DNA from: Victivallales bacterium
GTDB lineage: Bacteria; Verrucomicrobiota; Lentisphaeria; Oligosphaerales; Oligosphaeraceae
Direction of reading: 5' to 3'
DNA: 47,804 nucleotides
Assembly: GCA_017554445.1 (NCBI GenBank)
Contig: JAFZIJ010000011.1
Span: 1-47,804, forward strand
In this document: positions 8,972 to 16,138 of the stretch, piece after piece
How positions within the stretch are numbered: the stretch's first letter is position 1
Layout of the letters: each line of letters starts with the position of its first letter
Program-made: the position numbers and the translations under genes
Notes under the pieces: model-generated
What the model saw: only the letters and a program-made list of their open reading frames with translations
Database searches by the model: none
What the model was told of the DNA's origin: nothing

Positions 8972-9672
8972 TGGATTGGGAGAAAAAGGACACGATTAGG
9001 CAGATGGCGGACAACGATGACGGCTCATTGCCGCGCGTATTGATTCTCGGTGATTCCATCTCGCTTGGTTATACGCCGCTTGTCGTGGAAAAGATGAAAG
9101 GAAGGGCGTTCGTAACACGTCCCGCCTGCAATTGCGGTCCGTCGGAATTCTATTTGCGTTCGCGCGGCAATATCGGTAAGTGGTTGGGAGAGAAGCCATG
9201 GGATGTCATTCATGTAAACTTCGGTATTTGGGATCATCATTTCGTTAATGAAAAAGAAGAGATTTTCTTCTATGATCAGCATGCCGCCGAATTGGATGGA
9301 CTTGACCGTCCTGCGCGCATTAAGCTTATCGAATCCAAAGGCTTCCACACTCGCACAAGCCCTGTGGAATATGCTGAAAACACACGGAATATCCTGCTGG
9401 ATTTGAAAGAGCATGGCAGGAAGGTGATATTCGCCTTGAGCACGCCACTTCCGTCATATGAAGAACGATATTTCGGCATGGATTGCATCGCAGAATACAA
9501 TGACATCGCCGTGAAGGTCTGCAAAGAAATAGATGTTCCTGTAAATGACTTGTATTCAATCGCGAAGCCATTGCGTGAAGACCAGAAGGACGGTTGCCAT
9601 TTCAGCAACTACGGATACAATATTCTGGCGGATGCAGTCGTCAAAATGATTGCCCCTTATTTGGCGTTTTGA
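8968..9672 (+). CDS. SGNH/GDSL hydrolase
   Basis: A 234-residue esterase/lipase-like protein with the SGNH blocks in order: LILGDSISLGY (block I, nucleophile Ser), a Gly in NCGPSEF (block II), VNFGIWD (block III), and DGCHFSNYG with the Asp-x-x-His pair (block V). No signal peptide is visible, so it probably deacylates a sugar or glycan fragment in the cytoplasm. It starts at 8968 with AAAGGAGG eight bases upstream. An ATGA overlap joins it to the phosphoesterase, and the next gene follows after 12 bases, making it part of the plus-strand operon that runs to 12965. Block III has Trp where many family members have His or Asn. The related family form NFGxxD is common, so I do not read this as damage. 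Confidence 0.83.
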   Translation: MMDWEKKDTIRQMADNDDGSLPRVLILGDSISLGYTPLVVEKMKGRAFVTRPACNCGPSEFYLRSRGNIGKWLGEKPWDVIHVNFGIWDHHFVNEKEEIFFYDQHAAELDGLDRPARIKLIESKGFHTRTSPVEYAENTRNILLDLKEHGRKVIFALSTPLPSYEERYFGMDCIAEYNDIAVKVCKEIDVPVNDLYSIAKPLREDQKDGCHFSNYGYNILADAVVKMIAPYLAF

Positions 9673-9684
9673 AAGGAGCATAGC

Positions 9685-11262
9685 ATGTCGGAAACATTGT
9701 ACAATGGAATCAAATTGCCGGAAGAATGGCCGCCGAAGGACATCAATCCGTATGATTTCCAGCCCATGCGTGTTCCGTATCTTTCTAATCCGCCGGATGT
9801 TATCGATATCACGCTTGGGCGGCAGCTTTTCTGCGATAATTTTCTTTATGATGACTGCAGCATGGTGCCGATGTTCCATCGTCCCGTGAAATACAACGGT
9901 AACCCATTGTTTGTTCCGACGACAAAATATGAACGGAATGAAGAACTTCCGTCTGCGACGGTGCCTAAATGCGGCGGTATCTGGCATGATCCTGTGGATA
10001 ATTTGTTCAAGATGTGGTATATGGCGAGCTATCTCGGCAATATGGCATACGCAACAAGCCAGGATGGCATCCATTGGGTGCGGCCGGAGTTGGATGTAGT
10101 TGCAGGAAGCAATCTTGTGTTGCCGTTGGATATACATCCAGATTCCGGCACTGTTTGGCTTGACAAGGAGACGGCGGATGAATCGCAGCGTTTCAAGATG
10201 CTCATCCGCGAACCGAATCGGCCTGAAAATGGCCATTTCCCCGCATTGATGTTTACCAGTGCGGACGGCATCCATTGGAGCAAGCCTGTTCAGACCGGTG
10301 ATATGGACGACCGTAGCACCATGTTCTACAACCCATTCCGCCGCAAATGGGTGCAGAGTATCCGAAGCTGGATTTCGCCGCAGCGCAACCGTTGCCGCCT
10401 GTATTGGGAGGGCGATGATTTTCTGCAATCGGGCCGCTGGCAGGATGGCCAGCCCGTCTATTGGACTGGAGCGGACATAATGGATCGTTCCCGCTACACC
10501 TTCCCTGAGCTTTACAATCTTGATGCAAATGCTTACGAAAGCGTCATGCTCGGCTTCTATCAGATTCTACAAGGCCCGCCGAACCAAATCTGCGAACGCG
10601 TGGCCGAACCTAAATTGACGGAACTTGTTCTGGCGACGAGCCGTGACGGATTCCATTTCTTCCGCCCTGATCGCACGCCTTTCATCGGTGCGCGGCGTGA
10701 GCCAGATTCGTGGGAATACGGCTATGTGGAACCGACGGGCGGCATTGCGCTGCTCGTCGGTGACGAAATGTGGTTCTATTATTCCGCCTACGGCGGCGAT
10801 CCCAGCCGTGCAAGGCTCCATTGGGCAGTCAACGGCATGTGCGGCAACGGCGCTCTCGGCCTTGCGAAATTACGCCGCGACGGCTTCGCGTCGTTGCGTG
10901 CCACGTTTGAAAACGCTTGGGTGAAGACTAGAAAGCTGTGTTTCACAGAAGGAAAAGGCCTGTATGTCAACGCGAACACGTCGGGCGAGTTGCTAACGGT
11001 TGAAGTGCAGGATGAAAGCTACCATCCGCTGCCAGGCTTCACGCATGCGGATTGCGTCGGTTTCCGCGGCAATTCGACATGCGCGGAGATCCGTTGGCGC
11101 GAAGCGGATTTTGCGAATCTGAAAGGACGTCCGTTAAAGCTTTATTTCAAGATGAACCGTGGCGATTTGTATTCGTTCTGGACGGCCAAGAATGGAAAGG
11201 GCGCTTCGGGAGGCTATGTGGCCGCTGGTGGCCCTGCTTTCAGCGGCAGTCGTGATATGTGA
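9685..11262 (+). CDS. Five-bladed beta-propeller glycosidase-like protein (GH32/GH43/GH68-clan-like)
   Basis: A 525-residue protein without a signal peptide. Repeated blade motifs of the type S-x-DG-x-HW/F occur (YATSQDGIHW, FTSADGIHWSKP, TSRDGFHFFRP), together with GGIWHDP, DSGTVWLDKE and WEYGYVEPTGG. This pattern is common in uncharacterised PVC proteins annotated as glycosyl hydrolase family 32-like, with the propeller at ~35-400 and a small beta domain at ~410-510. Catalytic carboxylates are plausibly in WHDP and VEPTGG but cannot be assigned with certainty. A GAAAGGAG ribosome site precedes the ATG. It sits between the SGNH hydrolase and a TIM-barrel epimerase in one operon, so it may process the sugar that those enzymes modify. 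Substrate unknown. Confidence 0.7.
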   Translation: MSETLYNGIKLPEEWPPKDINPYDFQPMRVPYLSNPPDVIDITLGRQLFCDNFLYDDCSMVPMFHRPVKYNGNPLFVPTTKYERNEELPSATVPKCGGIWHDPVDNLFKMWYMASYLGNMAYATSQDGIHWVRPELDVVAGSNLVLPLDIHPDSGTVWLDKETADESQRFKMLIREPNRPENGHFPALMFTSADGIHWSKPVQTGDMDDRSTMFYNPFRRKWVQSIRSWISPQRNRCRLYWEGDDFLQSGRWQDGQPVYWTGADIMDRSRYTFPELYNLDANAYESVMLGFYQILQGPPNQICERVAEPKLTELVLATSRDGFHFFRPDRTPFIGARREPDSWEYGYVEPTGGIALLVGDEMWFYYSAYGGDPSRARLHWAVNGMCGNGALGLAKLRRDGFASLRATFENAWVKTRKLCFTEGKGLYVNANTSGELLTVEVQDESYHPLPGFTHADCVGFRGNSTCAEIRWREADFANLKGRPLKLYFKMNRGDLYSFWTAKNGKGASGGYVAAGGPAFSGSRDM

Positions 11263-11305
11263 AAATTGTTGAGTTTCAAGATACAAGAGCAGAAAGGAAA
11301 AAAGT

Positions 11306-12127
11306 ATGAAGTTTTCGATGTGGACGAGTTTTCTGTATGAATGGCAGCCGGAGGCGGCCATTTCCGTTTTGGCACGACATGGCTATTCCGCCGCGGAATT
11401 GTCAACCGAACATGCGCAGATGCTGTTGGATCGCGGTGACGCGGAAGCGGAAGGTTTGAAATTCAAAAAGCATTGCGACGCATTGGGTTTTGACATCCAT
11501 CAAGGTCACTTCTACCTTTATATCAATCTGGCGGTAAAGGAAGAGACCGACCGAATCAAAGTTTTCGACAATATGAAACGGTGGTGTGATTTATTCAATG
11601 CAATCGGCATCAAGGCGGGCGTTGTTCATGCCTGCAAAGGCCCCTTGGAGGAAGGTGGCAAAGAACGCTCCGCCGCCATGCTGGAGTCGCTTCTGGAATA
11701 CAGCAAAGGGATGTCGTTCAGCTTCTGTCTGGAGAATCTCAAATCTGCCTACGCCGAATATGAAGACATTAAAGGACTCATTGACATGATCCGCGATCCG
11801 GAACATCGGTTGGCGTATTGCCTTGATACAGGGCATGTTGCGTGTACTGTCGGAGACTGTGCGGAATATGTCCGCAAGGCGGGAAGCGGCCTGAAGGCGC
11901 TCCATGTGACGGACTGTCTCGTCATCGGCGGCAAGAAGGACGACCACTTCTTCCCGTACATCCATGGCACGATTGATTGGAAGTCGTTCATGCAGGCTTT
12001 GCGCGACGTCAATTACCAAGGCCTGTTCAACTACGAAGTGCCGCGCGAACGCGGCGTTCCAGAAGAAATTCTCATGGTCAAATTGAACTACGCCCGCGAA
12101 CTCGCAAAAGCCATGATGCAGATGTAA
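11306..12127 (+). CDS. Sugar phosphate isomerase/epimerase (xylose-isomerase-like TIM barrel)
   Basis: A 273-residue protein of the AP-endonuclease-2/xylose-isomerase-like TIM-barrel family (PF01261). Putative metal ligands at the barrel mouth are visible in order: Glu in FCLENL, Asp and His in YCLDTGH, Asp and His in LHVTDC and the following KKDDHFFP, and Glu in FNYEVP. Such enzymes isomerise or epimerise free or phosphorylated sugars, inositols or hydroxypyruvate in the cytoplasm using a divalent metal. The ATG has AAAGGAAA upstream. It lies 43 bases after the propeller gene and 40 before an RmlD-like reductase. Isomerase plus reductase following hydrolases is the usual layout of a sugar-catabolic operon. 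It is a distant paralogue of the gene at 14411-15271. Confidence 0.8.
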   Translation: MKFSMWTSFLYEWQPEAAISVLARHGYSAAELSTEHAQMLLDRGDAEAEGLKFKKHCDALGFDIHQGHFYLYINLAVKEETDRIKVFDNMKRWCDLFNAIGIKAGVVHACKGPLEEGGKERSAAMLESLLEYSKGMSFSFCLENLKSAYAEYEDIKGLIDMIRDPEHRLAYCLDTGHVACTVGDCAEYVRKAGSGLKALHVTDCLVIGGKKDDHFFPYIHGTIDWKSFMQALRDVNYQGLFNYEVPRERGVPEEILMVKLNYARELAKAMMQM

Positions 12128-12167
12128 ATGATTGGCATCTAGAAAGAAAGGATGGAATTTCAAAACG

Positions 12168-12965
12168 ATGAAAATACTGTTGACTGGAGCCAATGGATTT
12201 GTCGGCAACCGAATAAAGAACACATATGAAAAAGATATCATCGCCTCGCCGTCGTTGCGGAATGTTTCAGAAGACGACGTGAAGCGGATTGTGGAGGAAA
12301 GCGGGGCTGACGCCATCGTCCATACCGCCGCGATTTCTGACATCGGCATTTGCCAGAACAATCAGCAACAATCGTATATCGCCAATGTCATGCTGCCAGT
12401 CTATCTTGCCAAGGCGGCGAAAGGGAGAAAATTGGTCTGCTTCAGTTCCGATCAAGTCTATAGCGGCAGCCAAAGCGACGGTCCTTATTCAGAAGAAGAT
12501 GTCGGCACGGCAAATATCTATGCCGAGCATAAGCTTGAGATGGAGAAGCGTGTTCTGGATATTGATCCAGACGCGGTCATGCTCCGCGGCGAATGGATGT
12601 ACGATGTTGTTTCAGCGAGAGGCAATTACATCAAAAACGTTCTGGATGGCTATTTGACGTACAGCAGCCAGCAATACAGGGGAGTCACCTATTTGCGTGA
12701 AGTCGCGGAGAACATTCCGAAAGTCATCGCCTTGCCAGGCGGCGCGTATAATTTCGGCAGCGAGACGGATGCCTCCATGTTCGAAATCACGCAGGATTTG
12801 CTGGCGTATCTTGGACGGCAAGGCGTTGTGAAAGACGCCCCGCCACGGCACAATCTATGGATGAACTGCAGCAAGGCGACGCGTTTCGGCGTGACATTCA
12901 GCAATGTCTTGGACGGATTGAAACGCTGCGTTGATGACTATCGTCTGCGCAGATGCACGGATTGA
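12168..12965 (+). CDS. NAD(P)-dependent sugar reductase, RmlD/extended-SDR-like
   Basis: A 265-residue Rossmann-fold protein. TGANGFVG at the N-terminus is the dinucleotide-binding glycine motif. VHTAAISDIGIC, the Ser in CFSSDQVYSG and the Tyr-x-x-x-Lys of YAEHKLEME complete the extended-SDR catalytic set. The closest familiar class is dTDP-4-dehydrorhamnose reductase (RmlD-like). Because it lies at the end of a catabolic operon, it may reduce or oxidise a free sugar rather than a nucleotide sugar. I chose the ATG at 12168, which begins exactly at the Rossmann motif, over the TTG at 12132. An AGGA lies about 15 bases upstream, which is rather far. It is the last gene of the plus-strand block and is followed by a tandem repeat. 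Confidence 0.78.
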   Translation: MKILLTGANGFVGNRIKNTYEKDIIASPSLRNVSEDDVKRIVEESGADAIVHTAAISDIGICQNNQQQSYIANVMLPVYLAKAAKGRKLVCFSSDQVYSGSQSDGPYSEEDVGTANIYAEHKLEMEKRVLDIDPDAVMLRGEWMYDVVSARGNYIKNVLDGYLTYSSQQYRGVTYLREVAENIPKVIALPGGAYNFGSETDASMFEITQDLLAYLGRQGVVKDAPPRHNLWMNCSKATRFGVTFSNVLDGLKRCVDDYRLRRCTD

Positions 12966-12968
12966 TTT

Positions 12969-13032
12969 CGGTCCCGCCGGAGCGGTTCCCTCCCGTTTTT
13001 CGGTCCCGCCGGAGCGGTTCCCTCCCGTTTTA
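12969..13032. repeat. 32-bp tandem repeat, two copies, between convergent genes
   Basis: Two adjacent 32-base copies (12969-13000 and 13001-13032) differ only at the last base. Each begins CGGTCCCGCCGGAGCGG and ends in a T-run. Each contains a short CCGC-CGGA-GCGG hairpin. They fill almost the whole 70-base gap between the convergent reductase and sialidase-like genes. A terminator role is possible but the stem is short. The sequence looks like a dispersed intergenic element rather than a random duplication. Confidence 0.85.
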
Positions 13033-13035
13033 TTT

Positions 13036-14244
13036 TTACCGTATTATCTTCCCGCAAATGAAATGTTTGCGGTCTGGATACCAAAGGATGCTTTGGCCGT
13101 TGACGTGCGTCATGGAGGCGTAGAGGGCAAGGTCGGCCCGCTTGTAGTGGTAGCCGAGCGGGATGCCGTCGTCGTCGAAGAACATTTCGGGCTCGCCAAA
13201 CGTCAACGGCTGATGGGCATCCGGCGTGAAAACGCCTCGTACCAAATAGATAGGACGGCGGTGGTGTTCCGTATCCTTCGGGCCCCATGGGCCGAAGTGA
13301 CCGTCGTGGTTATGGATGAACATGTAGAAATGACCGCGTCGGTCGCTGTAGATGGGGCAGGGCGACAGCGGATGGAGCATGGCGGGCTTGCCGTCGCCAT
13401 AACGAAGCACTTCGGTTTCGCCCCATGTGTAACCGCCGTCGTTCGACAGCGCATACCATGGAGAACCGAAATTTGTGCGGAAGGCGCAGAAAAGGCGACC
13501 ATCCGGCAGTTCGACGATGGCAGGTTCCTGTGCGACGTTCCACGTGGGATTGTTGCGGGACGGCGCTTTCAGGCAGGTTGTCCATGTGAATTTCAAATCT
13601 TGCGGCGCGGGATTGTCGTCGGCGTTTTCGATGACGTACATGGAGCAGACGGACTCTTCATCCGTCCAATGCGGGCGACGCGGGAATTTCGTCAACGACG
13701 CATAGCGGGTGATGCCGCCGACGTATTTGCCGGAGGAGATTTTCAGCGGTGGCTGGAAGGCGATCATCGTCGGCGGAACTTTCGGATCATCGTTTTCCAG
13801 TTCAGGGAACTTCTTGAATTCCGCTTGGACTTGCGGCCCGAACGTCTGTCCGTCATCGTCTGTGTAAGTAACGTAAAGAAAACCATTCTCATGCGGATCC
13901 GCATAGCCGCTGTAATGGTTCAGCAGGATGTAGATGCGGCCATTTGCGTTGCGGAAGGCGGTACCGAAACTGCAACGATCGCGGCCCGTTTGGGGATCGA
14001 AATGCTGCCCTGCGATGGTCATCGGCTCCGTCCATGTCTTTCCGTTGTCGTCCGATCGTGCACAGACATAGTGCGAGTCCGGAGCCTGTTCGGCGGAATC
14101 CTGCAACCAGAAGGCAACGAAACTGTTGGGCTTCAGGCCAGGCAGGACGGTGACGACGTGATTCGCGCCGTCACGTTTGCCGGCGGCGGGGCCTTTGGGA
14201 ATATAGACGACGTAGTCTGGATTGGTTCGTTGCAGTTCGTACAT
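13036..14244 (-). CDS. Sialidase-superfamily BNR-repeat protein (second)
   Basis: A 402-residue BNR propeller. Asp boxes are readable at SDDNGKTW, TDDDGQTFG and SNDGGYTW, with a fourth, weaker one possible in the FGEPEMFFDDDG region. No signal peptide is visible with the chosen start. I chose the ATG at 14244 because AAAGGAA lies eight bases upstream. The longer frame to 14310 only adds a hydrophobic-then-basic stretch that overlaps the spacer. The family is the same as the 400-residue protein at 4939-6141, but the two are clearly diverged and the order of conserved blocks differs. Sialidase activity is not certain because the three-arginine set cannot be located confidently. It faces the plus-strand operon tail-to-tail. 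Confidence 0.78.
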   Translation of the reverse strand: MYELQRTNPDYVVYIPKGPAAGKRDGANHVVTVLPGLKPNSFVAFWLQDSAEQAPDSHYVCARSDDNGKTWTEPMTIAGQHFDPQTGRDRCSFGTAFRNANGRIYILLNHYSGYADPHENGFLYVTYTDDDGQTFGPQVQAEFKKFPELENDDPKVPPTMIAFQPPLKISSGKYVGGITRYASLTKFPRRPHWTDEESVCSMYVIENADDNPAPQDLKFTWTTCLKAPSRNNPTWNVAQEPAIVELPDGRLFCAFRTNFGSPWYALSNDGGYTWGETEVLRYGDGKPAMLHPLSPCPIYSDRRGHFYMFIHNHDGHFGPWGPKDTEHHRRPIYLVRGVFTPDAHQPLTFGEPEMFFDDDGIPLGYHYKRADLALYASMTHVNGQSILWYPDRKHFICGKIIR

Positions 14245-14365
14245 GGCGGATTCCTTTGTCTTCAGTGACCTGTGAAGAGTAATATTCGCTACAAAAATAC
14301 TATTTGCCATTTTATTTTCAAGTGGATGGAGGCGCTAAGGTGAAAAATGCCTTACAGGAAGTATA

Positions 14366-14394
14366 TTGTTATCATTGAAAAAATAAATTATAAT
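14366..14394 (+). promoter_or_regulatory. Sigma-70-like promoter for the 14411 isomerase gene
   Basis: TTGTTA at 14366-14371 and a perfect TATAAT at 14389-14394 are separated by 17 bases. Transcription would begin near 14401, giving a very short leader that just includes the AAAAGGAG ribosome site. Confidence 0.6.
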
Positions 14395-14410
14395 AGTAAA
14401 AGGAGAAAAC

Positions 14411-15271
14411 ATGATTCCCGTGACCCATTTCTACGCTTTGCATGGCCTGTCCGACCGTGTCCGCCAAAGCATTCTCAACGAATTCGCCGCCGTCGGCGGA
14501 AAGCATTTGGTGTTGACCGACCACTGCGTTGCGCAAATCATGACGGATACGGCATTTGCGCAAAAATTGAAGGCGGATATGAAGGCGGCGGGACTGACGT
14601 TTTTGGATGCCCATGCGCCGTTCGGTGTGCTGAGCGACCTCTGCTTGCCTTTCGATGAATATCGCGGTCTCATGCTGTCGCGCGCCAAATACGCGATTGA
14701 AATCGCCAATCTCTTCGATGTCGATACGATTACGATCCATGTCGGCAGCGGAATGCCCGTCTATGAAGGCAAGACGGACGTGAAACTGCTGTGCGACTAC
14801 ACGCGCCGCAGTCTGGAGGAACTTCTGCCAGTGGCTGAGAAAAACGGCGTCGTCATCTGCATCGAAAACATTTGGGCGCCAATCACGACGGCTGAGCGGC
14901 TTCTTGAATTCATAAGCTACTTCAAATCTCCTTGGCTTGGAATCTGTTATGACGCTGGTCACGCCCACATCGCGTCCAAGCCGCGTGAAATTCCGAACAA
15001 TGCGGACAAATGCTGGGGGGCGTATGGCCTGCCCGTCGGTTGGGATGAACACACGCTGGAGAAGCTCCTGCCAGAGATCGTGAACTGCCATCTCCATGAC
15101 AACCATGGACTTGTTGATGAGCACTTCCTGCCGGGCAAGGGGCTTATCGACTGGCCGCCGATCATGAAACTTCTGAAGTCAGCGCCGAAAATCCGTCTGA
15201 TCCAAAATGAGGCGAATGATGGCGGAATGGCGGAACGCGTCCGTTGCTTTGAAAAGCTCATGGAAATGTGA
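14411..15271 (+). CDS. Sugar phosphate isomerase/epimerase (TIM barrel, second)
   Basis: A 286-residue PF01261-type TIM barrel. Metal-site motifs are CIENIWAP (Glu), CYDAGHAH (Asp/His), CHLHDNHG followed by EHFLPGKG (His/Asp and the HxxPGxG loop) and IQNEA (final Glu). The HxxPGxG loop is typical of sugar-phosphate and inositol epimerases, and the set looks catalytically complete. AAAAGGAG lies just before the ATG, and a good sigma-70 promoter sits immediately upstream, so this gene is its own transcription unit rather than part of the operon ending at 12965. It probably feeds a monosaccharide from the surrounding hydrolases into central metabolism. The substrate cannot be assigned. Confidence 0.82.
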   Translation: MIPVTHFYALHGLSDRVRQSILNEFAAVGGKHLVLTDHCVAQIMTDTAFAQKLKADMKAAGLTFLDAHAPFGVLSDLCLPFDEYRGLMLSRAKYAIEIANLFDVDTITIHVGSGMPVYEGKTDVKLLCDYTRRSLEELLPVAEKNGVVICIENIWAPITTAERLLEFISYFKSPWLGICYDAGHAHIASKPREIPNNADKCWGAYGLPVGWDEHTLEKLLPEIVNCHLHDNHGLVDEHFLPGKGLIDWPPIMKLLKSAPKIRLIQNEANDGGMAERVRCFEKLMEM

Positions 15272-15351
15272 TTTGTCTGGAAAAAGTTGTATTTCCATGA
15301 ATATAAGTATTAAAAAAACTGAATTGTACAATCGTGGAGAAAGGTGAAACA

Positions 15352-16092
15352 ATGACGAATTTCACTTCTTTCATCCAATACCATGTCTACTCGGACATAG
15401 GGCTTGTCCGCAAGAATAACGAAGACAACTACTTGATGTTGCCTGACGACGGTTTTTTTGCCGTCATGGACGGCATGGGCGGCGGCGACGCGGGCGAAAT
15501 CGCAGCGAAGTACATTCGTAACATGCTCGCCAAAGGCATGAAAGGCACGGCATCCAAATCGCCCGACGAACGCCAAGACTGTGTGGAACAGGCCTTGAAT
15601 AAGGCCCAGAGGGCCATCCGGGCCTATGCGATGGCGCATCGTTACAATAGCATGGGCAGCACAGTTGTCTCCATCCTGTTCAATCCATGGAATCCGAATC
15701 AGGCACTGGTATGCCACGTTGGCGATTCACGCCTGTATTGCTTGCGTAATGGCGAACTCTTTCTCATCACTGAGGATCATACCGTCGGCTATGAGATGCT
15801 TCAGAGGGAGCAGACAATTGATAACGTGTCACCGGAGTTGTTCCATGTCCTGACGCGCGTTGTCGGTGGAGAGGAGCAACTGCATCCACAGTGGACGGAA
15901 ATCAACATCTGTCCGGGCGATGTCTATCTGCTTTGCTCTGATGGCGTCTGGGGAATGATTGACGACGTAACAATCGAGATGGTATTGGCTTCCACCCGTG
16001 ACCCGAAGGTCATCACGGAGCTGTTGACGCAACGTATTCTGGCGGCCGGTGCCGATGACAATTTCACGCTTCTGCCGATCGTCATCAGGTAG
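15352..16092 (+). CDS. PP2C-family serine/threonine protein phosphatase
   Basis: A 246-residue cytosolic PPM/PP2C phosphatase with all the acidic metal motifs: RKNNEDN near residue 20, VMDGMGGGDAGE (Asp40, Gly41), MGSTVV, HVGDSRLY, CSDGVWGMI and GADDNFT. It dephosphorylates Ser/Thr residues using two Mn2+ or Mg2+ ions. I chose the ATG at 15352, which has AAAGGTGA upstream, over the GTG at 15334. No PknB-like kinase is adjacent. The nearest kinase-like protein is the predicted secreted effector encoded convergently 46 bases downstream (16139-19111). Whether the phosphatase counteracts that protein or serves an unrelated signalling role cannot be told from the window. Confidence 0.9.
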   Translation: MTNFTSFIQYHVYSDIGLVRKNNEDNYLMLPDDGFFAVMDGMGGGDAGEIAAKYIRNMLAKGMKGTASKSPDERQDCVEQALNKAQRAIRAYAMAHRYNSMGSTVVSILFNPWNPNQALVCHVGDSRLYCLRNGELFLITEDHTVGYEMLQREQTIDNVSPELFHVLTRVVGGEEQLHPQWTEINICPGDVYLLCSDGVWGMIDDVTIEMVLASTRDPKVITELLTQRILAAGADDNFTLLPIVIR

Positions 16093-16138
16093 TTTGACGC
16101 GACACCGTCCTGTCAAACGGTTGCGATTCGGTTGGCGG

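Noticed and set aside
8968..9672. SGNH hydrolase with a damaged block III (Trp at a conserved position)
   Set aside because: NFGxxD is a common block III form in this family, and Ser, Gly, Asp and His are all present.
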